Source: Diaporthe sp. PMI_573 (Eukaryota; Ascomycota; Sordariomycetes; Diaporthales; Diaporthaceae). Taken from it: DNA of 64,000 nt. Below the pieces are notes generated by a model that ran no database searches, had not been told where the DNA came from, and saw only the letters and a list, made by a program, of their open reading frames with translations. Positions within the stretch are counted from its first letter, which is position 1. The number at the start of each line of letters is the position of its first letter. Of this stretch, positions 21,983 to 34,298 are shown piece after piece. The translations under genes were made by a program, and so were the position numbers. The stretch is from positions 1,054,001 to 1,118,000 of the forward strand of contig JAJTUP010000016.1 in the NCBI GenBank assembly GCA_021399435.1, given 5' to 3'.

Positions 21983-23802
21983 ATGGCCCGCTCCCAATCA
22001 ACAAGCATCAGTAGTACAGACCTTGATCCATCGGCCAGTGCCGAGGAGAAAGGCAGAGGTTCCGTCGATGTAGAGGGCGGGCACGTCAAGGCCGACGAGC
22101 TTCCGCAAGGAGGTTCGGAGAAACAATCTGCTGGGCTTCGGCAAGTAGCGACGCGAGACTCCAACACACAGGCCATACCTGGCGTCAGGCTTGATGAGAG
22201 CGACTTCGAAGACGGCAGCAGCCACGGAGAGGGTGCCGAAGAGGGCCGTGGCCGGCGCGGCAGTGGCGTCTTCGGCCTCGCCGACCGCGTCATCAGCCGC
22301 ACGACGAGCAAGTCGAGCTTCAACCCTGGGCCTCCGCCCGATGGTGGGCTGAGGGCCTGGACGGCCGTGGCGGCTGGCCACCTGGTCATCATGAACACGT
22401 GGGGATATATCAACTCGTTTGGTGTGTTTCAGACGTATTATGCTACTGAGCTCCAACTCCCGCCCGCGACTATCTCCTGGATCGGCTCTATCCAGGTGTT
22501 TCTGTTGTTCTTTATTGGCACTTTTACTGGACGAATCACGGATGCAGGAGTAAGTGACACTTCCTGCTTGCACCCACTTTGTGCGATCTCAGCTGCTCTT
22601 ATGCTTGATCATCTGGGGCAGGCTTCCAGGTGGAGAGAGCCTTGGAGATAGTACAGAGCATGCTTCTGCCCATTCGAATCCATCTCAAACGCCAAAATAA
22701 CTGACTCGATGCTTTTTAGTACTTCCGGGAGGTGTTCCTTTTCGGAACTACATTCCAGATGCTGGGCATCTTCACGACGTCTGTGTGCACCAAATACTGG
22801 CAGCTGTTCCTGGCCCAGGGCGTATGCATGGGCATCGGCAACGGCTGTCTGTTCTGTCCCACGGTTGCGACCGTGTCAACTTACTTCAGTAAGAAGAGAG
22901 GCCTGGCTATTGGCATGACGGCCTGCGGCAGTGCCACAGGAGGTCTGATATTTCCCGCCATGGCAAGGCAGCTGTTACCCACGGCGGGATTCCCTTGGAC
23001 CATCAGGGCGATTGGTTTCATACAGGCCACGGGCTTGGTGCTTGCCAACATTGGGCTGAAGCGCAGGATACCGCCTAGAAAGGCCGGAGCTCTGGTCGAA
23101 TGGGCTGCTTTCCAGGAGCTCGAGTACACATTCTACGCGGCTGGGAGCTTCACTGTGAGTTTGGTCTTTCTTGATACCTTGACCCAGGACAAGAACAGCG
23201 TCTACCTCATGTGCCCGGCTTCATCAAAGCTAACATGAGACAACCTCCAGTGCTTCCTCGGCGTATACTTCGCCTTCTACTACCTAGCCTCATACTCCCG
23301 CGACATCACCGGCCTCTCCTACGTTGACTCGCTCAACCTCCTGCTCCTGCTGAACGGCATCGGCATCCTCGGCCGCCTGGTCCCCAACCACCTCGCCGAC
23401 CGCTGGGGCGCCATCAACGTCTTCGTGCCGACGGCGCTCATCGCGGGCATCTGCCAGCTGACCTGGATCGCCGTGTCCGACCCTCCGGGCCTGTATGCGT
23501 GGGCCGTCTTCTTCGGCATCGCCGCGGGCGGGATCCAGTCCCTCTTCCCCGCGGGGCTCAGCAGCCTGACCACGGACCTGCGCAAGGCCGGCACGCGGAT
23601 GGGTATGGTTTTTACGATTGTCAGTTTCGCCACGCTTACCGGACCGCCGATCGCGGGCGCTCTCATCAGTGCCTGTGGGGGGCAGTATTATGGCGCTCAG
23701 GCGTTTGCGGGGAGCGCGATGATTGTGGGTGGTGGGTTTATGGCAGCTGCTAAGGTCGTGAAGCAGAGGAGGATGGGTGGTGGGTGGAAAACCAAGGTTT
23801 AG
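21983..23802 (+). CDS. MFS transporter, monocarboxylate transporter-like
   Basis: Exons 21983-22549, 22720-23154 and 23251-23802 (all phase 0; donors GTAAGT and GTGAGT) give 517 residues. The first about 110 residues are hydrophilic, acidic and Ser-rich, a cytoplasmic N-tail. The membrane part starts with PPPDGGLRAWTAVAAGHLV, the DGG-x-x-W signature of the fungal MCT-like (Mch) MFS family. It continues with about twelve hydrophobic segments, including GVFQTYY, STYFSKKRGLAIGMTACGSA and LVPNHLADRWGAINVFVP. Family members carry monocarboxylates, riboflavin or secondary metabolites across plasma or vacuolar membranes; the cargo cannot be told here. Its neighbours do not form an obvious pathway. 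Confidence 0.9.
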
Positions 23803-24281
23803 AAATCTGCATCTTAGACGGCATAGATACATACACGGCATAGACATTTCAGCGTGCTTGGTATCCTAGAACATACATTCTTATTGCTTTGATGTCTCGC
23901 CCGCTCCCCGTTCGTTTCTCCCCTGTTTCACTTATTGGCGAAATCACCCGTGGGCCGTAACCTCTATGATCTAACCTACAAGGTGCGATACCCATCAGTC
24001 TAATTTCACCATGGTTTTACAGTATAGGCTCAGGAACTTGATAATTGTGGAATTGCAGGGCCTTGTTACTTATTCAGAATGAGGAGTAAAAACACTCGAG
24101 AGTCAAGCGCGGCAAACACTTAAACATGCAGTTGGCACTGCATGAGAATGGTCTCACAAATGTGCGCGTTTCAAGGAAACAAGCACTTTTGTACCTTCTT
24201 GTACAAATCCGACCCATATTTTCCTCAGGACGTCTTCCTTTTTTAAGCCGCGAGAGAGTGCACATATACCCCTGACTGCAC
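23803..24281. other. Convergent intergenic region
   Basis: 480 bases between two convergent genes, expected to hold both 3' UTRs and polyadenylation signals. Nothing else seen. Confidence 0.5.
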
Positions 24282-26193
24282 TTAGTTTGGCCCTTTGAGG
24301 AACAGACCGAAGACATCCAAAAGCTTGTCCAACACGGTCGGGTCTCCGGCCGCCAGCTTGTCTAGAATTTGCCTGCGACCTGTCTCTCCCTCACTGGACT
24401 CTTTGACCACGCGTGAATCGTCATCCTTCGCATCCGCTACCGCCTGGTACACCTTGGACATACAAGCATTGCCAGCAGCTAAAGGTGAGAATGGCTCCTT
24501 GCCGTTGGCGAAGGCCAGGAAGTCCCCTGACATTTGCTCAGAAGTGGCCTTCTGGCCTGGACTGAGGAACTCGTTGTAATTGCCCAGCAGGATTGCCATA
24601 TCGAGCGCGTGCGTAGCTTTACCCTGCCACATGCCAGGCCATGGGTTGGGCATGTTGAAATGGGTGAGGAAAGACTTTGTTCCAAGCCTGGACCCAGCCC
24701 CAGCGAACGCCTCCGCCGTGGCTTTTGCGGCCTGGGCGAACCCGACATCGTTTAAGAAGTCCAGGACTGGAATTCTGTCCGTGTTGGACTCGTTGATGCC
24801 GTATCCATCCAAGATTGTCTTGGTCTTGGCCGGGTCATCTGCGAAGACGGTGTTCAGGCTGATCTGGAGAGATGTCGCCAGGTTGTCAGTCCGGTGAGCA
24901 AGAGCTGTCAGGCCGATGATCATGCCGTCGAATTGTCCGTCTCCCAGCAGGATGGATTTGCAGTAGTCTGTGCCGGGAAATTCCTTCTCCAGGGAGCCGG
25001 TGTTGGCCAAAGCGGCGTATGACGTCTTGGAGCGCACAACTTCCCCGTCGAGGGCCGCAGTCAAGGGAACAGGCAGATGACCGAGCTTGGCTGAAAGCTC
25101 CTCGGCGGGGATCCTCAGGAGTGACTTGACCTGGTCAGCTGGCGATTGGCCCTCGATCCCGAGGACTTTCATCGCGATGCTATAAGCGATTTCCGAGACT
25201 TCCAGAGGGATGGGCTGGATCAGAGGGCTGCCACCATATGCGGCCAGCCGGCTGAAGAGAGGTTCAGGAGACTGAAGATGGTAGAAACCGGATGCTACCA
25301 GTGCTGTTAGCTGGAATTTACTCGCAAGCACACAGAATGCATTTCAAAATAGACTTACCGGCGCCGGCGCTGCTACACAAGAGGGTGACTTTAGATGCCT
25401 AAGATATTTGGTCAGTAAATGTATATTAATGATCACTGCGAAAGTATCGGGTTCGGTAGCTTACATCACCGCCGAAACCCGTAATATTCTTCTGGACCCA
25501 GCGTAAGCCGAGCTTTTGATCATCGAGTCCATTATTGGGCTTGAGGCCTGCGTCTTTCAAGGCCGATGAGGCCAGGAAGCCAAAGGGGCCCAGACGGTAG
25601 CTGGCGGTTACTGCCTCAGTACTGTTGCCAAAACGGTGGGCTTGCTGGACATGCACTCACTTGATCCCGACAGCAATTACAGGGCTGTCGAGTTTGACAC
25701 TTCGCTCGACTAGAGGAGCAAGATCCCACTGCGGCCAGCTCGCACTGCCGGTCGCAAAGCCACCGCCGTGAAGGAAGACGACCACGGGCAACGGCTCCGC
25801 CTTCGTGCCCCTAGCTTCGAGAGACGGTGCCGAAATATTGAGAGTGAGACACTCGGTGTCGCTGAAGCTGTACTCGGGGTGCGGAAGGCTATGCTGCAGG
25901 AGCAGATGCTCGTTGTCGACATTCTTGGGGTCAGCAACCGGCAGAGGGCTACCGTTGTGTCAGCTCTAGGCGATCGGCGTGATAACTGTGAGGGAATGAC
26001 TGTCGTCTCACCCAGATTGTGTTGCCTGTATCGGGCTCTTGTACGTAGCGACCAACTTGCCCCTGGCAAACCGGTTCTCTAGTGTTGCATACTGGATGCC
26101 GAGGTACTGCTCGACGTGGGCTTGTCCCTGTGGCTGCACCCCGTGGATTTGTCCCACGGAGGGGTGCTCAAGAATTGTTGCCTTCGATGCCAT
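24282..26193 (-). CDS. Type-B carboxylesterase/lipase with unusual nucleophile elbow
   Basis: Five exons: 26193-26012, 25948-25661, 25600-25465, 25398-25359 and 25303-24282, all phase-consistent, 555 residues. The COesterase family is shown by SDTECLTLNIS, the oxyanion motif FLHGGGFATGS, GI|NYRLGPFGFLAS (Asn rebuilt across the splice) and GLRWVQKNITGFGGD. The nucleophile elbow reads TLLCSSAGA where the family normally has GESAG or a near variant: Ser212 is kept but the first Gly is Cys210. Candidate acid is in GDGQFDG and the His in GKATHALD. No signal peptide is present (N-terminus MASKATILEHPSVGQIHG), so it is probably intracellular. It likely hydrolyses carboxylic esters; substrate unknown. 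Confidence 0.88.
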
Positions 26194-26283
26194 GATTCCG
26201 CTCCTTGATAATTTGCTGCTACTTAGATGTCTCGGCCGAAGGAAGCTGATTGCAACAGGTGAGACGGATTACGACTACGTGGG

Positions 26284-26297
26284 ATATTATATATAAA
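26284..26297 (-). promoter_or_regulatory. TATA box of the carboxylesterase gene
   Basis: The minus strand reads TTTATATATAATAT about 90-105 bases upstream of the ATG at 26193, a good position for a fungal TATA element. Confidence 0.5.
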
Positions 26298-27662
26298 TGC
26301 GACAAGGAATGGGGGGAACGATTTTCCTGGCACGGCATCTGGCTTTGGGCCAAGTGCACCAAACACGTGCGGGGCCGGGGCAGACACGGAGGAAGCGGGG
26401 ATACGGAGTAGCTGAGCGCTCCGGAGCTCCGGCACGTGGGACGGCCAGGCGATTTTCCAACGACATTCGTTGTAACAAATGGCGGGTAAATTCTGAAATG
26501 ATTTAAACACCCGGAACTATGCACCTGCTTCTTAGCGGATACATGACGGCCTCGTCCAAGACGCCCTCGATCGTTGCGCGGCTCGACCTGTGGCATCTCG
26601 GTCCAAGAAACAGCCCAGGCTCGGAATACTACAGGCGCCGCGGCCAGTTCCGATCCGTGGAACACGTCTGCATCAAGCAGTCCCCGGAAAGAAAGGTCTC
26701 AGGAGCGCACTTCTAAGACCTAGGCGGCTGGATCCGGGTGAGTCGTCCTATGCAGGGCGGTCTGGTCCAGCAACCCCATTCTTCTAAAAGCTGCCATGCC
26801 CTGATAACCACCAACATCAACTCCAAGAACATGACCTGCCACTGGTAAATAAATGTCTGTGTCAACAAGTTAGAGAGGGCCACCAAATTGCCAAGCCACA
26901 TAGCCCTACAGGCGGGGCGGCAAAAATATGGGCAAAAACATACAGCACCGGGTATTCGCTGGTCGTCACCGACCCAACTACTAATCCAGCGATCACAGGC
27001 TTGACTATGGGAGAGCGGACGGGATCCCGTATTTTCCTGTGTCTATGGCCGTATGTGCTCAAGGGAATACTTTGGTAGACTATGTATGAAGTTTGTTTGA
27101 TTTGGTGAGCCCTGAGTAGCCCCGCTCACGCGTCACTTGGCGGCCCCCAACACGTCTCATGATCCGCGCCACAGACACGTTGTGAATACAACCCGGATGT
27201 GTCACGAATTATCCGTCAAACCAAGTAAATTCCGAATAGCCCAGTTGACCGTAGACTCAATTGTAAGGTTAGCCATGCATAGGTCATGTTCTCTCACATG
27301 CGCCTTTTTGCTCTTTTTGCGTATCGAGTGTGCATCTAGCTCAAGTCTGCATGCACTTGGGCCCACATTAGGAGTGCTCACTGCCACAAGGAAAGTTCAT
27401 CTCCGCAGGTACATCTTCCCTTCCTCTACCTCTGCTCTCCTCTCTGTTCCGGTTGACGGCCGAGAATAGATCCAAACTTGGCATGTTGGCACTAGCGAGG
27501 AACTATTTCAATCTTGGGGCAACTTGTCACATGGCAGGTGGCAGACCAGAACTTTGTGGGCGGAGATTCTCTTATAAACTGAAAGCACGCACGAAATCAC
27601 GAGGAATCCCTCATTATATATTGACAAGAATCTCATCTCACCATAGCCTCCTCCTTCCAACT
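26298..27662. other. Intergenic region
   Basis: About 1.4 kb. Short open frames occur on both strands but none shows a motif or convincing splicing. Nothing else supported. Confidence 0.45.
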
Positions 27663-28652
27663 TCATGCCCCAATGCTCGCAGCAGCCACCTCTGCTTGCT
27701 TGGCCAGTATGCCTATGGTGCTCACAATGCTCTCCGGCCTGGTGAAACCCTCCTCAAGAGGAAGCCTCTCCTCCTCTGTATCATCCGTAAGTCAGCTGAA
27801 GAGCTATGTATTGTGTGTAGGAGATCAACGGAATCAGACTCACGGAACATGACCTTCACCCATTCCGTCACCGCCGTCGACGATGAGCCGTTGTTGAAGA
27901 CCGACAGGTACAGGGCAGACTCGATCAAGCTGAAGTTGACACCGTCTGAGGTCAGGTTGAACTCTGGGTTCTCCTTCGCCGCAGCTGCCAGGCGGGCCGC
28001 CCGCGCACGAGCTGCGGTCTTGACGTCGATGGTATCCTCAGTGAAGTAGGATGCCACTGTCGCCCAGATGGTCGCGTTGAAGCTGTGGTTGTCACCGAAG
28101 TAGACGTCGGCGCGGCTGAGACTGCCATCGTGTTCAATGACTGCATTCGCGATCTTCCGTCAGCGGCAAAGCTCGCACAAGAGGAAGTTCAAGACGAATT
28201 GTGACTTACTACCATGCCTGCTGAGATCATCCAGGTTGAAGGATGAGTTGTCTCCTGTGGTCGACGTCTTCAGGGCTTTGGTTCCAACGAGCAGTGTTGC
28301 CGTTGGATCCAAGTTGATCCCGTCCGTGAAACCCTTCAAGAGGATTGGGAGCGTAATCGCCAGGCCGTCACGAGGGAGGTATCCATGGTTGGCTAGAGTG
28401 TTCACCATTGGGCAGGGGCTTCGTCCTGATCAGGTAGCATTCAGCAAATGCGCCATTCGCAACTTTCAAGGTACGACACATGATCTTTTGTGGAATGCTT
28501 GTGGAGGCGGGCGAAGTTGTGAATATATTTTTTTTTAAAAAGAAAAGTTACTTACGGTCAGTTGATGATGGTGCTTGCCAGGTGTAGTCACCATCAGCCA
28601 CGACGCCGGCGGCCAACAGCGCCACAAACAAGAGGGATGATTTGAGAGTCAT
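27663..28652 (-). CDS. Secreted heme-thiolate peroxidase (chloroperoxidase family)
   Basis: Exons 28652-28556, 28425-28210, 28140-27844 and 27775-27663 give 240 residues, all phase 1 junctions. A signal peptide (MTLKSSLLFVALLAAGVVA) leads the chain. The proximal heme ligand motif SPCPMVNTLANHGYLPRDG has its Cys at about residue 37. The distal acid motif is IEHDGSLSRAD (Glu107-His108-Asp109), matching the Glu-His-Asp triad of chloroperoxidases. The C-terminal EERLPLEEGF is typical and validates the last, tiny exon. These enzymes use hydrogen peroxide to halogenate, peroxygenate or oxidise organic substrates outside the cell. The length is normal for the short subfamily. Asn-X-Ser/Thr sites (NATI, NLTS, NGSS) fit secretion. 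Confidence 0.92.
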
Positions 28653-31305
28653 TTTCTGGAGGTGTGTGAGTGTGGGAAATGAGAGAGTTGGCTGTGTTGT
28701 GGCGACGAGAGAAAGGAAGGAAAGGAGCGGATAGGTTGTAGTATTATTCTGCACTTAAAAAGCAAGGAGAACGAGGGTTGACGGTGGTCAGTGAATATTG
28801 CAGCCGCAGTGACTGAGTGAAGTGACTGACTGGTGAAGGAAGCGTGGCACACACAAGCTTTGGAAGCGCATCACACCACCTGTGGACATTGGAACCTTTT
28901 GAGGAAACGCATCCCCTTGACTTGCATCACAGGCCAGGCCTCTGTCGCGCAGCCCGTGGAACCTAGGATTCTTGGATGGCAGAGTTGCATCCCGCTATGA
29001 TCTGCGGAGCCTCTCCGAAGCTGTGGCTTGCTGCGTCCCGGATCACCTGTCAGCGCAATATGTCTTCTTCCTGATTGGGCGGTCATGGGCGCGTTGTATC
29101 CGCAGCCGGAGCACGCCAACCCAAAGTGACAGCTTCCTCCGAGATCACAGTCCCATCGTATCATTCGGACCCGGTCAGGGATGCCGAGGTATGTGTGCTT
29201 CTGGCAAGGATCGTTTCCAATTGATTACTCAATTGACTACTGTGTACCATGGCTTAAGCTTAAAGCAAGTTATATCCTGCGTAGCAAGGGGAATTTGTAA
29301 AAATTTCCTTGGTAGGACGCCTCCAATACGACGCACTAGGACCATAAGGGACTAGAAGTACTTCAGAGCGGCAGAATTGGAATGATATCCGCCCGACAGT
29401 ACAATTCATCATCAGGGGGAATGATTCCCTTTGAAAACTCGTATAGCGTGAGCCTGCGGACACGCTTTCGAAATCGGAAAATTGTGACCATTCAGAATTC
29501 GCAGCTCCACTGCATGACAAGTGTTCTATGAGTCTTGTCGATCCACAATCACTACAAAAGTACAAAATTTACTGCACACTGCGTGCGTTCCTCCAAAATC
29601 ATTCGCAATCAGCCAGGCTGAAGCCATTCGGTCAAGATATTTTGCAGAACTTCGGGGTTGGTTCACATAGAATTTCATGCAAGCACCGTCGCGTTTGATG
29701 TTGAAAGCTTTGACATTGGGTCAGTACATTAATGAACAGAATCGCCCAGCGTAACACAGAATCGCGTCACGAAATTGTTGCTCACCCTTCAGGATACCAG
29801 GGATATAAAAGATGCGGACAGGCAAATGTTTTTTGTCAGGAACATGAGACTGAATTCTATGACGGATGAAGAACATCCAGGTCTTCCTGTGAACTACGTA
29901 ACTATCTATATTGTGAAGCTCTGCGACTTTGTAAAATGGGCGTTCCGTGATAAACCCTCGACGAGCAGAACAGTCTCCCAAGAGACTTGTCATCATCGAT
30001 TAGTGAGCCCAGCGCAAGGTTGTCGTTCGCCCACGATGCGGCCTTGAATAATATTAACATGCGACAATCCTTTCAGAGAAAAAGTGTATAAAGGCTCATA
30101 CTTATCCTCTGGTGCTTCCATATATCCTGCTTCCGCCTTGTCCCTTCAAGACACCAGTTGATAGATCCGGACTTCGAAACCCAACGATAATGATATTAAC
30201 CTCGTTCCTATCTTCTGGCGAGTCTTACGATTTCGCATGGATATCCTTTCTTTCACTCTTACATGAGATCTTCTCACATCTCCGTCCCTTGTGACCGATC
30301 CTTGCTAAACACTGGCATTGTGTGTCCTTGGAGGATTAATGAGGACTATTAAACTTGGGTCACATGAACAAGCGCTTCTTTTGAATACTGATTTGCGAAT
30401 GGGTAGATCTGTAAGGATCAATAACGGCGAAGCTATGTAAGACGAAGTCCCAATAGTAGTTTGGAGAAGAGTAGAGATATTTCAGGCGTTCGTGGAGCTG
30501 ACTCTTGACATTATCTAGTTCTTTTGATGGACTATGACCGTTGCGCGCTGAGGTCTGTGTGCAGGCTCAATGGCAGCTACTGGGATGGATCTTGAGGTAT
30601 GGGTGGACGAGTGTCAATTATAAGGAATATAGAAGGAAGCATGGGCTAAGTCGTTTTCTTGGCGTTTGCTTTCCTTCCAATCTAGCGGTTCAGAGGAGAA
30701 CACATCTCGAACTGCTCCCCCTTGTTTTACAACTTTCCAACCCACATCTATGAATACCTTGCTCAAGCAGGTGATTATAACTTCATCACGCTGCTCGCAT
30801 ATGGTCCGTTAGTGAGCACATGGTCCGGTGCTACCCCTGCACAGTCTGGACATGATCTGGACTTCATATGTTCGTCTCATGTATACTGTACGTGCCGGGG
30901 GGGACAGAAGGGGTGGGGGAAAGGAAAATAAGGGCTGCCTCCCTGAAACTCACCTGCTCCCTCTGTACACGTAATCCGCAGGGTAATTATCAGATGCTGC
31001 CCAAGTCGCCATGGGAGTCCAACAAGTCGTACTCAACCTTATGGACAGAACAATGGAGCTCCGTATTCCTACTCGTTCCTACTCGTTCCTACTCCACAAT
31101 ATTGGCTAGAATTTCAAACATAAGAAGACAAAACACAAGAACAACAAAGAGCTCACAGATCAGACCGGCAAACGATCATCTATATGTGGATAATTGAGTC
31201 TCGAAAACAGCCGATCTGATCAACGTAACAGAGAACTCAATCCTAACAACTTGTTATAAAACATCTGATATATCCATGCACGCAGATATTCAGCTTGAGA
31301 AGCGT
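28653..31305. other. Long gene-poor region
   Basis: 2.65 kb with no supportable gene on either strand. The first about 200 bases are the promoter and leader of the peroxidase gene. A short tandem repeat lies at 31066-31095. Confidence 0.5.
31066..31095 (+). repeat. 10-bp tandem repeat, three copies
   Basis: Unit ttcctactcg repeated three times, with the last base of the third copy changed. Non-coding. Confidence 0.8.
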
Positions 31306-32998
31306 TTATACTACAGCAATGGGGTTTCCCTGCAGAGTCGCACCTAAAGTCGGGTCAGCCGTGGGTTCGCTTCCTCGGACTTGTTTCCTCTGCTGGACAT
31401 CCCGTTTCTCAAGCCAGCGCATCAGTAATGCGGTTGATATGAGAATAACTCCAAATGTCGCAGCAGCGATGAATCCGGGCCGAAATTCTGGTCCCATCGA
31501 CGTGCGCCAGGCTGCATCTGTATACCAAATCTGGTTTACGTACGAGAAGATATTCGAGAAAGCGGTCAAGAAACCTCGCATCTCGTGGTCTTCCGGCATC
31601 AGGTCGGGGAACCACGAGTAGTAGATACCCGGAACACCAGCCGACATCCAGGAGATGTAGAATGCAAAGTACTTCAGGCCCAGAGGCACGTCCCAGACTG
31701 CCAGAACTACACATCCGAAAATAGTCCCGCCTTGCATGACCAAAATTGCTTGCCACCTTCGGCCTCGCAGGAGCGGCGAGTCGGAGAGCATGCCGGCGAG
31801 AACCTGAGTTATGACCGCTATCGCGGCCTGCCCGGTCGGCCAAACATTGATCTGGTAGACCGTGTGCCCCGTAGCTTTCAAATACAAGGCGTAGAAGGGT
31901 TGCTGAACCGGGAAACTGGACTGCACGAAAAAGTAGCCGAATGACAATACCCAAAACTGCCAAGAAGCTACGATGCGAAGTATCTTCTTCTTGCTCCATG
32001 CGGATGCGCCTAGGGGTTTGTAGCCCTCGTCAAGGAGTCTTTTCCGGGCAAATTCGGCTTCTTCTGGCTTGATGTAGAAAGCCCGTGTGTTCTCGGGGAA
32101 GTCAGGGTTGAAGAAGTAGCCGAGAACGCCGATGGGAAGGCTGATCACGCCACACTGAAGTATTTCCTGGTAAGTAAACCCTGACAGTTTGTCGAAAGTT
32201 TGGATAGAAACTCACAATTATAAAAAGCCACTGCCACCCTTCCCTACCCATCTTCCCATTCAGACCGTTATACGCACCAGCTTGGAGGTACCCCGAGAAC
32301 ATTTGGGAAAGCGTAGCGGTGGAGTAGAATAAGGTGACCCGCTTGCCACGCTCGCTCTTGGTATACCAACTCGCAATGAGATAGATGATGGTGGGGAAAA
32401 AGGCGCCTTCGCACAGCCCGACCAAGAAACGGATCGCGTAGAGCTGGGGTATGGTCTTGACGGATGCCGCACAGAATGTGAAGACCGCCCAGAGAATTTC
32501 CAGTGTGGAAATGATGTACGAGGGCCGGACTCTGGTGACGAGAATCACGGCGGGAAGCTGCGATATCACGTAGCCGGCGGTGAAGACGTTCGAGGCGTAC
32601 GTAAGCTCGTTACCGTGCATTCCAAGGGCTTCTTTCATCCCTGATACATATGCGTTGTTGATATTGGCCTGGTCCCTGTTGTAAAGTTGCGTATCAGTGA
32701 TTGAAGCTTTTGATGAATATCATTCCTGCACTTGTGAGTTCATTGTCTTAGATACTCACAGATTCTTGCAAAAGTATCCCAAGCAAGTGTAAGTCAGTAA
32801 GAAGAAGTCAAGTTTCAAAAGGAACTTCTTCTCATAGGCCGATTTATCCGGATCATCCCAAATGTAGCGCTGGAAAGTTCTCCAGAAGGACCCTCGCCGC
32901 TTTTGTGCCTCATCTAGAGAGTCGGTTTGTGGATCCGCCGTCTTTTCCGACGAACCTTGCAACGGAGGCTCGGTCTTGGATTGTGACGAATCCGACAT
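31306..32998 (-). CDS. MFS permease, allantoate/nicotinate (ACS) family
   Basis: Exons 32998-32760, 32675-32216 and 32154-31306 give 515 residues. The N-terminal about 70 residues are hydrophilic and contain a tract (WRTFQRYIWDDPDKSAYEKK) before the first helix, as in Dal5/Tna1-type carriers. Signatures include LDFFLLTYTCLGYFCKNLD|QANINNAYVSGM across the first splice, RFLVGLCEGAFFPTIIYL and SWYTKSERGKRV, all typical of the anion:cation symporter branch of MFS. These proteins import small organic anions such as allantoate, nicotinate, pantothenate or sugar acids across the plasma membrane. The start at 32998 is preferred over an in-frame upstream ATG (33109) because the extra residues look non-coding. 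Divergent to the transcription factor at 34299, so the two may share control. Confidence 0.9.
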
Positions 32999-34298
32999 CT
33001 TGCGTATGCCAGAGAGAGTGACTAACCACAATGCTAAGCGGTCCCAGGAACGATCTGGGGTAGCTTTGAGATTATACAGGGTAGGCTGGCGTTCGGGACG
33101 TGACAACAAGTTTCGCAGGCGCCTATCACCCTTGGCGACAATTAGAAGTATAGACGCGAGGGCTTGATTGATATATGAAGTACTTTCTGTTTTGGAGACT
33201 TCAGCGAAACCCGGTGGGTATTACCGGATGGTGTCATCCCCAGGTTATATGAGCCATTCGTTTGCTTATCATCCACAGACACTGCTTGCGGAAAGCCAGC
33301 CTGCGGCACCAGACAGAAAATTGGGCCCGAAGGCATGGGAATTGGTATCAATGGGCATAGGGGAGGTTGAAAATCGTTTTCCTCGGGGTTGGGACCAATA
33401 AAATTCCTAACATCAGCGGGGTTGAGTGGTAGCAATCAGTGGTGCATATGACGAGATCCACGCTACTCCTAGAAAGACCGCAGAGGTTTTAGATAACCCA
33501 CTGATATTGCAAAAGGTCGAATACCACCAAAATATCAAGGTTTATGATGAGCTCAGGCACGATCATAGCCTTGTATACAGACTTTTTCAAGTTCATAGTC
33601 GTCTAGAGCGGAATGCATTTCCAACACAGACAAGCACAACGGCGCATATCACTCGCCCAGATTGCGGGACCTCAAGGGATTTTCGGAGAACATCAATAAA
33701 ATTTCACAGTATAGGTTTTGTGAAAATTGTTCTACAAGTCTAAGAGCCAATAACTCATAGCTCGTAAGTATCGCTTTGAGCCCCCGACACTGATGCGTAA
33801 GTTAACGATGCACGATCGACAGGCTACTAATAATACGGCTCTTTTGAGGGAATGTAGATACAATTTCATGGACTTATCGAAATGAGCAGCACACATCCGT
33901 TTCTTTGATATCTTGCACAGGAAGTCAGCCAAGCGCGTCGAGCTGCGACACGTAGAAGACATAGACTCCCGTCTCAGCCTTGCCTTGACAGCCTGTTAAT
34001 TTCTTACAAACATCAGTACCTCTCGTGGTTGCCTGGCATATAGCTTTTGGATAGTATAAGCTCTTTGTTCATGTATCTCCTTTACATTGTCAGGCTTACG
34101 ATTCAGTGAACGCCGGGTGACCAGTGGCCGTCGGGCGAAAATGGCGGGCGGCCCCACCGCAGTACCCCGTGGTAAATCCGTGCTGTTCGGTGACATGACG
34201 TGGGCGGCAGACCGCCTCTTTCGCTGCGGAGCGACAACTTTTGTCGGAATTTCTCATTCCTGAGCGCGATACGGTGTTCGCGGCCATCGACCTTCCAT
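32999..34298. promoter_or_regulatory. Divergent promoter region of permease and transcription factor
   Basis: 1.3 kb between the minus-strand permease and the plus-strand regulator. It is AT-rich around 33430-34080 and contains no supportable gene. Binding sites for the neighbouring regulator, if it controls this locus, would be expected here. Confidence 0.4.

Noticed and set aside
33000..33109. Upstream in-frame ATG of the ACS permease (33109) as start
   Set aside because: The extra 37 residues are not like the family's N-terminus; ATG 32998 begins the usual hydrophilic tail.
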